DNA of 64,000 nt, taken from positions 1-64,000 of the forward strand of contig JADKHF010000014.1 in assembly GCA_016721865.1 (NCBI GenBank), given 5' to 3'. The notes under the pieces are model-generated. The model was not told where the DNA came from, ran no database searches, and worked only from the letters and a program-made list of their open reading frames with translations. Positions 46,550 through 56,265 of the stretch are shown in pieces. Each line of letters begins with the position of its first letter. Positions within the stretch are counted from its first letter, which is position 1. The position numbers and the translations under genes were made by a program. This stretch comes from Nitrosomonas sp. (GTDB lineage: Bacteria > Pseudomonadota > Gammaproteobacteria > Burkholderiales > Nitrosomonadaceae).

Positions 46550-48353
46550 TCAGAGAATGGGATTTTTATGGTATTGCTTAATTTCTTCTTGCTGTTGTAG
46601 CTCCCACATGTGCGCGTAAGCGCCGTTGGATGCCAGTAGTTGCGGATGGGAGCCACGTTCAATGATGCGGCCATGATCCATCACCAGAATCTGGTCTGCA
46701 TCGGCGATGGTGGAAAGCCGGTGGGCAATGGTTAATGTGGTGCGGTTTTTTGCGATGCGTTTTAATTCAGCTTGTATGCGTTTCTCGGATTTTGAATCCA
46801 GTGCCGATGTGGCTTCATCAAAAATCAGGATTTCCGGATTTTTCAGAATGGTGCGGGCGATTGCCACGCGTTGTTTCTCACCGCCGGATAGCTTCAAACC
46901 GCGCTCACCGACGATCGTTGCATATTTTTCCGGCAGGCTTTCAATAAATTCATCAATATGCGCTGATCGGGCTGCCGCGTAAACCTCTTCCTGCGTTGCA
47001 TCCGGTCGCCCATATGCGATGTTGTAATAAATGCTGTCGTTGAATAACACCGTGTCTTGCGGGACGATACCCATGGATGCCCGCAGACTTTGCTGGGTGA
47101 CATCCCGGATATCCTGCTTATTGATGAGAATGCAGCCCGATTGCACGTCATAGAAACGAAACAGCAAGCGCGCGAGTGTGGATTTCCCCGAGCCGCTGTG
47201 GCCTACAACCGCAATATTTTGACCAGCTGGAATATCAAAGCTGACATCAAACAGTATCTGACGATTGGATTCATAACTAAAATTGACATGGCTAAAGCGG
47301 ATGGCTGGATTTTGCGCATTGAGTATTTGAGCATCCGGTTTATCCTGAATTTCCTTATTTTCATCCAATAGCGTGAACATGCGCTCCATATCAGCCAAAG
47401 AATGCTTGATTTCACGATAAACAAAACCCAGAAAATGCAATGGCATGTAAAGTTGCAACATGAAGGCATTGATCAGTACTAGGTCACCTAAGGTCATGCT
47501 GCCTTTGACGACTTTATCGGCGGCCAGAATCATTAACAGCGTGACACCCACGGCGATGATGGCGCTTTGTCCGGCATTCAATGTTGCCAGTGAAGTCTGG
47601 TTACGGACAGCGGCTTTTTCCCATGATTGCAGATGCTCATCGTAACGGCGCGCTTCCCAGGCTTCATTGCCAAAATATTTTACCGTTTCGTAATTTAGCA
47701 AACTGTCTATTGCCTGGGTATTGGCTTTGGAATCCATGTTGTTCATGGTGCGGCGAAAAATCATGCGCCATTCGGTAACGACCAGCGTTAAGGTAATATA
47801 GGCTAACAGGGTCAAGAGAATGATGATGGAAAACCAGATGTCGTACTTGCTGATTAATATGGCGAGCACTAGGCTGATTTCAAGCATGGTAGGCAGGATA
47901 TTGAACAGCATAAAATTTAGCAGGAATGAAATGCCGCGCGTGCCACGCTCAATATCGCGCGAGACCCTCCGGTTTGTCGTTCCAGGTGAAAACGCAAAGA
48001 TAGTGTATGCAAACGCATGAATACTTTATTTGCAATCCGGCGAATTGCTCGTTGCGTTACTTTGGCGAAGATTGCGTCACGCAATTCTCCAAATAAGGTG
48101 CTACATAGGCGCAAGATGCCATAACTAACCAATAAAAAACTGGCAGGATCAGCATGGCGCGTGGTTGATCTAAGGCATCGACAATTTCCTTTAAAACCAG
48201 GGGCACCGAAACATTGGCGAGTTTAGCCAATACCAATAGACTAAGTGCCAGGACAACCCTGACTTTAAATTCCCATAAATAGGGCAGCAGGGCGGCGATC
48301 GTTTTCAAATTGTTGCGTGTGGCTGCAGGTTTCTCAAGACGAGTGGGGCGCAT
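46550..48353 (-). pseudogene. Atm1-type ABC exporter, two frameshifts
   Basis: Half-transporter of about 600 residues: a six-helix ABC membrane domain then a nucleotide-binding domain with Walker A GHSGSGKST, signature LSGGEKQRVAIARTI and Walker B ILIFDEATSALDS. The segment LLNYETVKYFGNEAWEARRY is diagnostic of the Atm1/HMT1 group, which exports glutathione-linked iron-sulfur or heavy-metal compounds. The frame breaks near 48130 (restored: LLVSYGILRLCSTLFGELRD) and 47966 (restored: VSRDIERGTRGISFLLNF), each by one base. Starts at ATG 48353. Confidence 0.88.
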
Positions 48354-48376
48354 CGGGATCGATTAAAAGACGTAAA

Positions 48377-49652
48377 TTAAAGTAATAAATAACTGATCGA
48401 ACATCCCAACAAAGCAGCTACGCCCAACCAACACCAGAGCAACATGAGTTTTCCGGGGCGATGCTCGTCCGGTACGCTTTTATTAAACATCGCCTGCATG
48501 TTCAGTATTGCCAAAATGGGCGCCGCTACAAAAGCAATCACGGTGGCAATTTTTACCATCTCCCGCATGGACGTCATATAAAAGAACAGTATTAATAGTG
48601 TTCCAGTGATGATGATGAGTAACCAGATTAAATAAATTTTCTCGTTATTGCGATGTTGGATGCGTTGCGGAAACAGCAACTCAAACGCGATGCTGATCGT
48701 GCGGGAAACCATCCAGCACGGTGAGTGTGGTGCTAAACATGGTTGTCAGTGCTGCAATGGCAACAATCGGATAAGCCCATCCACCCAAGGCGCGTTCGTA
48801 CATATTCATCAATTGACCAGCGAATGCCGCACCTCCGGCTGCAAAAGTTTCGCCGTTACCATACATGACGAGTGCACCGAGTAACAGAAAACAGACGGCT
48901 AAGAACGCAGTGCCAATGTAACCTACTCTGAAATCGAACAATGCCTCCTTCATGCTGGTTTTCTTGCCATCGCTCTCATTCTTGCTTTCTGACCAGATGG
49001 AATGCCATACGGAAATATCCAACGGTGCGGGCATCCAGCCAAGGAATGTTGCTAAAAATACTAAGTGTGCTGTATCAGAAAATGAAAAATGAACCGTCGC
49101 AGATTCATAATGACCCGGATTATCGAATAGCAGCATGATGACAGCTGCAACGGAGGTGATCGTAAGAACCAGGATAATGACCTTCATCAATTTATCCAGC
49201 AATACGTAGTGACCGCCCACCAGTAGAGTGAAAGAAATTAGCAGTAGCGCACTGCTGATGATGAATGCAACCATTTGCGGATCGTATCCGCCAAGACCTT
49301 CCAGTCCAAAAATATTAGTGACCAGACCGGCAGTGACTACGGTTATGGCCGCCTGAATGATAAACATGGTGGCTATGGACATGAGTAAATAAATCCATAC
49401 TGCCCATTTTCCCAGCCGCTTGTAGCCGTGCAATATGTTATGCCCGGTTGCTGCGGTATAACGCGGCCCAAATTCAAAGAATGGGTATTTGATCAAATGA
49501 ATAATAATGATGGCAATAATCAGATCAAACCCAAACATTCCACCAGCCTGCGTGGATTGCACCAGATGCGATACGCCGACTGCGGCCCCTGCATACAATA
49601 ATCCAGGACCCAGGCGTGAGAGAAAGTGATTAAAAAGTTTGTTGAGTGACAT
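48377..49652 (-). pseudogene. NRAMP-related membrane transporter, one frameshift
   Basis: About 424 residues with eleven or so helices of the NRAMP fold (LGPGLLYAGAAVGVSHLVQS at helix 1). The helix-1 DPGN motif of Mn/Fe transporters is absent (AVGVSHLV in its place) and helix 6 reads FLGWMPAPLDISVW instead of the M-P-H metal motif, so classical divalent-metal transport is doubtful. The frame breaks near 48705 (VLDGFP then one missing base, restored RTISIAFELLFPQR). It lies 24 bases upstream of the ABC exporter in the same direction and may be co-transcribed. Confidence 0.82.
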
Positions 49653-49862
49653 GATTCTTATTTCATAGCAATATCGAATTTTTATTTAACTGGCTTGTGT
49701 TTTTTTCACATGATCACGGTAATTTTTTCTTGCCCTCTTGAGTTCCTGAGGCAACGGCGGTAAGGTAACACAACTAATGACATTATGCCTCTGTGCTGTT
49801 TTATTGGAAGTAAGCACAATGGTCATCACACTGGAATTTTGGAATGCTCTGCTGGATCAACT

Positions 49863-50267
49863 ATGGAAATTACCTGCTTTCGAGATCCTGAAGTTAGCCG
49901 GGAAGCGCGTCACTTGCCGGCAAATACTTATAATCTGGCAATCACCCTATTAGCACGCTGCCCCACCAGGCACTTATTTGTTCCCATTCGCAGTATGCAG
50001 TATATGGCGATTATTGATCATGAAGAGTTTGTGTTTATCGATGGGGAACGTAAATGCTGGATAGATATTGCGTGGCGGAATTTGAAGCCACAAACCCGGA
50101 ATGCGCTGGATCAACCGGTAGCCTACGAAGCCGTTTATTACCGTGAGAACATGTCAGCCATCATGTCACGCTTACAAAGTGAGTTTCCGGCCGCCATGCA
50201 GGCGCTGGTTAACAAAACAAAGCTGGGCGGTCCAGCTCGTATTATCCATTTCCCAGCAAAAAATTAA
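49863..50267 (+). CDS. Hypothetical protein, 134 residues
   Basis: Not recognised. Starting at ATG 49863 the product begins MEITCFRDPEVSREARHLPA and contains HLFVPIRSMQYMAIIDHEEF, GERKCWIDIAWRNLKPQTR and YEAVYYRENMSAIMSRLQSE. No membrane helix or signal; mixed alpha/beta character, cytoplasmic. An in-frame ATG at 49785 would add 26 residues. No clear ribosome site for either. Converges with, and overlaps by four bases, the next gene on the other strand. 49653-49862 upstream shows no gene. Confidence 0.65.
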   Translation: MEITCFRDPEVSREARHLPANTYNLAITLLARCPTRHLFVPIRSMQYMAIIDHEEFVFIDGERKCWIDIAWRNLKPQTRNALDQPVAYEAVYYRENMSAIMSRLQSEFPAAMQALVNKTKLGGPARIIHFPAKN

Positions 50268-50566
50268 TCATCATCCTGCAACTCGGCATCCCAACCCTTT
50301 CCCTTCGCGCTCGCGATAGCTTGTGCGTATAACCGGCTATGCCGAGCGCGTAGCTCATCCGGCAGACGGCTGGGTAAATGCGCATAGGGCTCCCAGGCGC
50401 TGTGAACTTTTTCATACAGAGATTGCATTTGTGCGCCGCTCCAGCCCGCGCAAGTTTCTGTTTCGGGAAGAATGCCGAACACCCAGGCATCGCGTACGAT
50501 GCGACCCAGATGCGTTAATCCTTCATTCTGATCCTGATCGATACCAACATAAAATTGTTCTGTCAT
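50264..50566 (-). CDS. Hypothetical protein, 100 residues
   Basis: Not recognised. Small soluble acidic protein starting MTEQFYVGIDQDQNEGLTHL; other segments are RDAWVFGILPETETCAGWSG and LPDELRARHSRLYAQAIA, ending in the acidic tail LQDDD. Helical prediction is likely for the second half. Its stop overlaps that of the plus-strand gene at 49863-50267. It is read in the same direction as the following Kef gene region but is upstream of it only by map position. Confidence 0.65.
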   Translation of the reverse strand: MTEQFYVGIDQDQNEGLTHLGRIVRDAWVFGILPETETCAGWSGAQMQSLYEKVHSAWEPYAHLPSRLPDELRARHSRLYAQAIASAKGKGWDAELQDDD

Positions 50567-50627
50567 CGCGTTAATCTCATAAAAATTTGTATATTTTTGT
50601 TAAACAATCCTGGCCGTAAAAGCCAGA

Positions 50628-52345
50628 TTAGTTTTTCCTGTGGGTGGATTCGGATTTTGCATTGAAGCGATCCAATATGTAGTGGGTCATGCTCTTGGCG
50701 AGCTCTTCCTCGCCAAAGAATACAGTACCTATCTTGTCTTTGCGTAATAACTTTGTTTCATCTTCGCTACGGGTACGTAGCACAATTTCAATTTCTGGAT
50801 TCAGGGTGCGTGCGGTATCAATCATCTGGCGAACATTCAACGGGTCGGATGTTGCGACGACCAGCATGGCGGCATCCGTGATATGCGCTTGTATCAGTAC
50901 TGAAGGTTCGGTGGCATCACCGGATACTGCGTTTTTACCTTGTTTGCGAAGATCCTGTACAAGCTCACGGTTTTGCTCTGCGATGATATAAGGGATATCC
51001 TTTTCACTCAGAGCGTTAGCAATGCGCTGACCGACGTGGCCATATCCCACGATAACAACCTGCCCCTGAAGAAATTTACGTTCTGTGCTCATGGGTAGCT
51101 CAGCGAATGGATCATCGCGATTTTCATATTTGCGTGCTACTGCAGAGTATTTCAATATCCAGTTCCTAATAGGTACGACTGCAGCAAAGGCAATCGGATT
51201 AAAAGCAATTGAGATTAAAGCGCCAGCAAGCACCAGACTCATTCCCTCGGCAGGCATCAATCCAAGTGATAGCCCCAATCCCGCCAGAATAAAAGAAAAC
51301 TCACCAATCTGTCCTAGACTGGCAGCGACTGTCAATGCGGTATTGAGTGGATAACGAAGCATTAGAACCAGCAGCATGGCCGCCATAGATTTGCCAACAA
51401 TAATAATGGCTACTACAGCTAAGACATGCATAGGTTCATTGATTAGAATGGTGGGATCAAACAGCATGCCAACAGAAACAAAAACAACACTGCAAAAGCA
51501 TCACGTAATGGCAGTGATTCTTCGGCGGCACGATGACTAAATTCGGACTCACGCATGACCATGCCCGCGAAAAAAGCACCGAGTGCAAACGACACATTAA
51601 ACAGCGCTGCAGCACCATAAGCAATGCAAATCGCGAAAGCAACGACAGAAAGAGTAAATAATTCACGCGAGCCTGTGCGCGCGACTTGCCACAACAACCA
51701 AGGTAATACACGATGACCGACCACCAGCATCAAAGCAATAAAAGCTGAAACCAGTAACAATGTATGTCCGACGGTGAGCCAGAGAGAGCTTGTTGCACTC
51801 TCGGTTCCGTTGGATCCCCCCAGCATGGTGGCAAACGAAGGTAAAAGCACAAGAATCAATACGGTTACAAGATCTTCAACAATAAGCCAGCCAACGGCAA
51901 TCTGACCGTTCATGGTTTCCAGAAGACCACGTGATTCAAGCGCTTTAAGCAAAACAACCGTGCTGGCACAAGATAATGACAAACCCAGAACTAACCCCGC
52001 ACCTAAACTCCAACCCCAGGAGTCAGCCAGAGCCATACCTAAAATGGTAGCAACGGCCATTTGAACAATTGCGCCAGGCAAAGCGATACGTTTTACTGCA
52101 AGCAGATCATTGAGTGAAAAATGCAATCCAACACCAAACATCAATAACATGACACCGATTTCTGATAATTGAGAAGCAATGCCAATGTCTGCGACAAATC
52201 CAGGTGTGGCGGGGCCAATAGCAATCCCGGCGAGCAGATAGCCTACCAATGCCGGTGTTTTAAGCCATTCCGCAATAAAGCCAAAGATTAAAGCCAGGCC
52301 AAAGCCGGCTGCAATCGTAGTAATCAGTTCAATGTTATGTTCCAT
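50628..52345 (-). pseudogene. Kef-type (CPA2) cation/proton antiporter with TrkA-N domain, one frameshift
   Basis: About 572 residues, close in layout to YbaL/KefB of E. coli. Twelve or so helices (LVGYLLAGIAIGPATPGFVA, LGLSLSCASTVVLLKALESR, ALGAFFAGMVMRESEFSHRA) are followed by a cytosolic RCK/TrkA-N domain (VVIVGYGHVGQRIANALSE, SGDATEPSVL). Near 51483 one T is missing in a T run: VLFFVSVGMLFDPTILINEP becomes a premature stop at 51443. Likely role: potassium/proton exchange with NAD or glutathione-type ligand sensing; the exact ligand is not seen. Confidence 0.88.
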
Positions 52346-52409
52346 TCGAATTCCAGTATTTTTGCCTCATAGGCGTATTGGCCGGTTTGTTTGGTTCGCT
52401 TTATTAGGA

Positions 52410-54320
52410 TTACTGGGTACTTTTATGCGCATCAGCTTCAATTTCGGTACTGGGAGCGCTATCAGATACAGCAGGTGTGTTTAAAAATTTCTCGAACTCA
52501 ACGCGCTCTTCTTCAATGGCATCCAGAATCTGGCGTTTAAACTCATCGCGTGAGAATGCTTCCTCGAGCATCAGAAGAAGCTTCTCAACGGTCAATCCAA
52601 TGGTGATTCCCCCAATAATACCACCGATGGCTGCGCCGATGGCCGTACCGATGCCGGGAATGAATGAACCCAGCGCCGCCCCGGTAGCAGCGCCAGCCGC
52701 CGCCCCGCCTAAAGCACTGACCGCTTTGCCGGCAGTTACTTTAATCAAGGCTTGGGCGCCGAGCTTGATAATCCCCTTTCCTGCCACCTTGGCAGTGATC
52801 TTTCCGGCGATTGCACCAGTGATGGCACCCGCGGTACCAATGCCGCCGGAGATCAGCATGCGATTTTCAAGATTGACGATGACGCTGTGTGCAGGCGGTT
52901 CTTTAAGCGCATTCAGTGAAGCGTGTCTGACTACTTCCAGTTGTGAATTATCAGCGGGTTCAACACGATTCTCCGCCAGAATCTGCTCAACTTTCTGTAA
53001 ATGCTCGGCGCGTAATTGCTGATTATTTTTCAGGACTTCTTCAATGGATTGCTGTACAGGACCAAATGCATTGCCTTTCATCAGATAATTTTGCAGTTTT
53101 TCAGCCATCCAGTTTTCCAGGACACCGGTGGCCAATGCAATAATACGTTCATATTCCCCCGGCAGGCTGTAATACCAATCCAGATACTCGTCCACATTGT
53201 CGGCCATTTTCTGAAACCCAGTACCGGTGGTTTCGCGCAATTTGTCCAGCGATGCTTCCAGCTTGCTGAAGCTGTCGAGATAAGCCTGCTCAATTTGCGC
53301 GGCTGTTCCGGGTTTGTAGTAATCATCGCCGATCATTTCCACGGTTTGAATCACAGTTTGTTTTGATGCCTGTATTTCTTTGATGGTTTCCGGATTGGAA
53401 CGCAGCCAAGCATCGACGTACACCGTCGAAGGCACGTAAATAAAGAATATAAAGAAGGTGGCAAATGCCGATGTGAGCGCCCAGGCCCATGGCGAGACCG
53501 CAGGCGGCTGATCGGTATCCTGGATGGGTGAAAATACGCGACGGTGCTCAGATAATGGAATCATAAAGCTGGAAATCCCGAGCGCCACATTATAAAAAAA
53601 CAGCAAGCTACCCAGAAAAAAGCATCCCAGATAAAGCACATCACTGAATGAATGCAGACTACCTAATGCATAACGCTTCATTCCTTCAATAAAACCCAAC
53701 AACCGGCTGGTTTCAAGAATCAAAATACTATTGGTCGTCCCATCCAGCTTTTGACTTTCCATCGCGACAGCTTCCGCCAATGAGGCATATTGACGGCTTG
53801 CATCGGTGTGGTTTACAAACACAACAAAAAACACGGCCATCGCCAGCGCAGTCACCCAACGCGACCAGGCTAAGGATTTATGCACGGCGATATAAGGCTT
53901 GTATTCACGCGCAGCAATCGGGAAGAAAGTGGCATAAATGACGGCAAATACCGGAATAGCGGCAAAGAAGAGCATCCATTCCTGCTTGTCAGCCGAGCCG
54001 AGATAAGATAACAGCAAAAATGCAAATACAATTGACCACAACAACCACCCAATATATGCCAGAATCCGGCGGGTAAAGAGCCAATGCAGAATGCCCAGTT
54101 TCTTGAATTGGCTGGAAAGATAAATTCTTTCAATTGTTACTGCATAAATCGCAGCAAAGTAAATGGGTATTCCAAACAGGAATGTTACCAGCAAGGCAAA
54201 CCACAACTGATTATCCGGAATCTGCCGCCCAAAATAGTAAGCAAACCCCAGCCAGCTTGCAGAAAATGCTAAATAGCCGAGCGTTCTTGCGAAACTAAAG
54301 TTTTTGAGTGCCGAAAACAC
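52410..54320 (-). CDS. Large membrane protein with glycine-zipper C-terminal region, unknown function
   Basis: 636 residues, not recognised. The N-terminal 310 residues hold about seven hydrophobic helices (SASWLGFAYYFG, FALLVTFLFGIPIYFAAIYA, YIGWLLWSIVFAFLLLSYLG, MLFFAAIPVFAVIYATFFPI and others). Residues 310-490 are charged and helical, likely periplasmic or cytoplasmic coiled coil. Residues 500-590 are rich in regularly spaced Gly and Ala (GGIGTAGAITGAIAG, GGAAAGAATGAALGS, GTAIGAAIGGIIGGI), a glycine-zipper pattern seen in channel- or toxin-like membrane segments. The end is acidic and Glu-rich. Alone in its direction between the Kef gene and the MITE. 636 residues in one frame makes it a real gene. 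Confidence 0.7.
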   Translation of the reverse strand: MFSALKNFSFARTLGYLAFSASWLGFAYYFGRQIPDNQLWFALLVTFLFGIPIYFAAIYAVTIERIYLSSQFKKLGILHWLFTRRILAYIGWLLWSIVFAFLLLSYLGSADKQEWMLFFAAIPVFAVIYATFFPIAAREYKPYIAVHKSLAWSRWVTALAMAVFFVVFVNHTDASRQYASLAEAVAMESQKLDGTTNSILILETSRLLGFIEGMKRYALGSLHSFSDVLYLGCFFLGSLLFFYNVALGISSFMIPLSEHRRVFSPIQDTDQPPAVSPWAWALTSAFATFFIFFIYVPSTVYVDAWLRSNPETIKEIQASKQTVIQTVEMIGDDYYKPGTAAQIEQAYLDSFSKLEASLDKLRETTGTGFQKMADNVDEYLDWYYSLPGEYERIIALATGVLENWMAEKLQNYLMKGNAFGPVQQSIEEVLKNNQQLRAEHLQKVEQILAENRVEPADNSQLEVVRHASLNALKEPPAHSVIVNLENRMLISGGIGTAGAITGAIAGKITAKVAGKGIIKLGAQALIKVTAGKAVSALGGAAAGAATGAALGSFIPGIGTAIGAAIGGIIGGITIGLTVEKLLLMLEEAFSRDEFKRQILDAIEEERVEFEKFLNTPAVSDSAPSTEIEADAHKSTQ

Positions 54321-54389
54321 AACAATGATTCCTTCATGATCAACAACTGAGGATAAACACGAGCTGCAGCAGGCCGGAAAATTAACTAA

Positions 54390-54534
54390 AGGACACCTCT
54401 AAAAATCCAAATTTCGTCACAACACTTTGTTGCTCACAAAGAATGTTTCCTTCATACATATCAGTTATATGCTGAGTCACCATTTTTTGCTCGTGCCTCG
54501 TGTTGTTTAGAACTTTGAATTTTTAGAGGCGCCT
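54390..54534. mobile_element. 145-bp MITE-like element
   Basis: Ends carry imperfect inverted repeats: AGGACACCTCTAAAAATCCA at the left and, on the reverse strand, AGGCGCCTCTAAAAATTCAA at the right. The element is flanked on both sides by TAA (54387-54389 and 54535-54537), a 3-base target duplication. No reading frame. Size, ends and duplication fit an internally deleted derivative of an IS5-like transposon. It is 173 bases before tRNA-Leu. 54321-54389 and 54538-54707 hold no gene. Confidence 0.7.
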
Positions 54535-54707
54535 TAAAGTAGCTGGCTATAGTAGACTTGATCTGGCTGGGGGCTGTCAAGATAATTACAATAATCTGAT
54601 ATTCACAATAACCCATATTAAAATGCCTTCTTTCAGGTTATAATAATATGATAGGACTACATGAAATTTAATCATAAGATATTGTTGGTAAAGAATAAGT
54701 TTCTATC

Positions 54708-54797
54708 GCCCGGGTGGTGAAATAGGTAGACACAAGGGACTTAAAATCCCTCGGGCTTAAACCGCCCATGCCGGTTCGATTCCGGCCCCGGGCACCA
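54708..54797 (+). tRNA. tRNA-Leu (UAA anticodon)
   Basis: 90 bases including an encoded CCA end. Acceptor arm GCCCGGG pairs with CCCGGGC (54787-54793), discriminator A, CCA at 54795-54797. Anticodon stem GGGA / TCCC encloses CTTAAAA, anticodon TAA. The T arm reads GCCGGTTCGATTCCGGC, and the long variable arm marks class II. It is the integration target for the integrase-bearing island that follows. Confidence 0.97.
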
Positions 54798-54897
54798 ATA
54801 AAGAATTTCAGTTAGTCTCATGCCGTATCAAATCCATTGTAATTATTAAGATTTTGAAAAATTGATTGTATCAAGAGATAGCATAGTATCTTTTGAC

Positions 54898-54960
54898 ATA
54901 CCGTCAATTTAACGGTATTTTTGACGGTACTTTCTGATACCGTCATGCGAGATACCGTCA
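54898..54960. promoter_or_regulatory. Five copies of ATACCGTCA directly before the integrase start
   Basis: Plus-strand copies at 54898-54907, 54937-54945 and 54952-54960; reverse-strand copies at 54911-54918 (one base short of full) and 54921-54929. The last copy occupies the place of a ribosome site, just two bases before the ATG. Likely arm-type or operator sites bound by the integrase or a partner, giving autoregulation or directing recombination. Confidence 0.6.
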
Positions 54961-54961
54961 A

Positions 54962-56169
54962 ATGCTCACCGATACCGCGATAAGAAACGCTAAACCACGA
55001 GATAAATTTTATAAAGTAAGTGACAGTGGCGGGCTGTATTTACTGGTGAAATCCACTGGCAGATATTGGCGCATGGATTATAGATTCGTGGGCAAGCGTA
55101 AAACTTTTTGGCCATCGGTGTTTATCCAGCAGTTTCATTGGTTGCTGCGAGAAAGAAACGCGATGAAGCACGTGAATTGCTCGCAAAAGATATTGATCCC
55201 TCGTTGACCAAAGCCATCAACAAGCAAATCGTGCGCACTGCGGCAGAAAATACTTTCAAGGCGGTAGCGCTAGAATGGCACGCAAAAACCAGCAAGACTT
55301 GGGCAGAAACAACAGCGACCAATATTAAGCGTTATCTGGAAAAAGATATCTTCCCTTGGCTGGGAAACCGTGTCATAAAAGATATTGCAGCACCGGAATT
55401 ATTGGCGGTATTGCGCAAAATAGAAAGCCGTGGCGCACATGAAAAGGCGCAACGTTGCCGTGAATATGCCGGGCGGGTATTTCGCTATGCCATCGCCACT
55501 GGACGCGCTGAACGTGATCCAAGCGGCGATTTGAGAGGTGCATTGACACCAGTCAAGGTAAAACACCATGCCAGCATTACCGATCCCAAAGCCATAGGTG
55601 CATTACTGCGTTCAATTAGGGGGTTTGGCGGTTCATACATTACCCAGTGTGCATTACAGCTCGCACCGTTGGTTTTTGTGCGCCCCGGTGAATTGCGCCA
55701 TGCCGAATGGGCAGAAATTGACTTTTATAAACCGGAATGGCGCATACCCGGCCAGAAAATGAAAATGAAAGAGCCGCATATTATCCCGCTCTCAGCCCAA
55801 GCAGTTGAAATACTCCAATCCATCCATCCATTAACCGGCGATGGTCAATATATTTTTCCCAGTATACGCAGTGGTGCCCGGCCAATGTCTGAAAATACCA
55901 TCAATGCAGCATTGCGGCGCATGGGTTATGAAAAAGATGAAATGACCGGGCACGGTTTCCGCAGCATGGCCAGCACACTGTTACATGAACACGGCTGGCC
56001 GCATGAAGCGATAGAGCGGCAATTAGCCCATGCAGAACGTAACAAAGTAGTCGCAGCGTATAACTACGCTGAACACTTGCCCAAACGCAAAGAAATGATG
56101 CACTGGTGGGCGGATTATCTGGATGAATTGGCAGCCGGTGCCAAAGTAGTCAATTTTCAAAAGACTTGA
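54962..56169 (+). pseudogene. int: P4-type tyrosine integrase, one frameshift
   Basis: Site-specific recombinase of about 402 residues. The N-terminal DUF4102 arm-binding domain opens MLTDTAIRNAKPRDKFYKV; the SAM-like core-binding domain is at about 100-180; catalytic residues are in FVRPGELRHAEW (Arg), HGFRSMASTLLHE (His-x-x-Arg) and VVAAYNYAEHL (Tyr). Near 55110 the count of T in a run is off, so KRKTF changes frame before GVYPAVSLVAARKKRDEA. Immediately follows tRNA-Leu, the normal attachment position, and marks the left end of a genomic island. Confidence 0.92.
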
Positions 56170-56265
56170 TTGAGTTTAACTGCGCCTAGCTCGACGGAGC
56201 GAGCACCAGGAACCCTTACCCTTGGCACGGTTTCTGGTTTAGGGGTGCATAGGGACACGACATGA

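Noticed and set aside
46350..46619. 89-codon plus-strand frame over the hairpin string
   Set aside because: The translation is Ser/Arg/Pro-rich without motif and runs into the end of the ABC gene on the other strand.
52477..53366. Plus-strand frames of 181 and 116 codons within the glycine-zipper gene
   Set aside because: Opposite-strand reflection of the Gly/Ala-rich region; the minus frame of 636 codons is much stronger.
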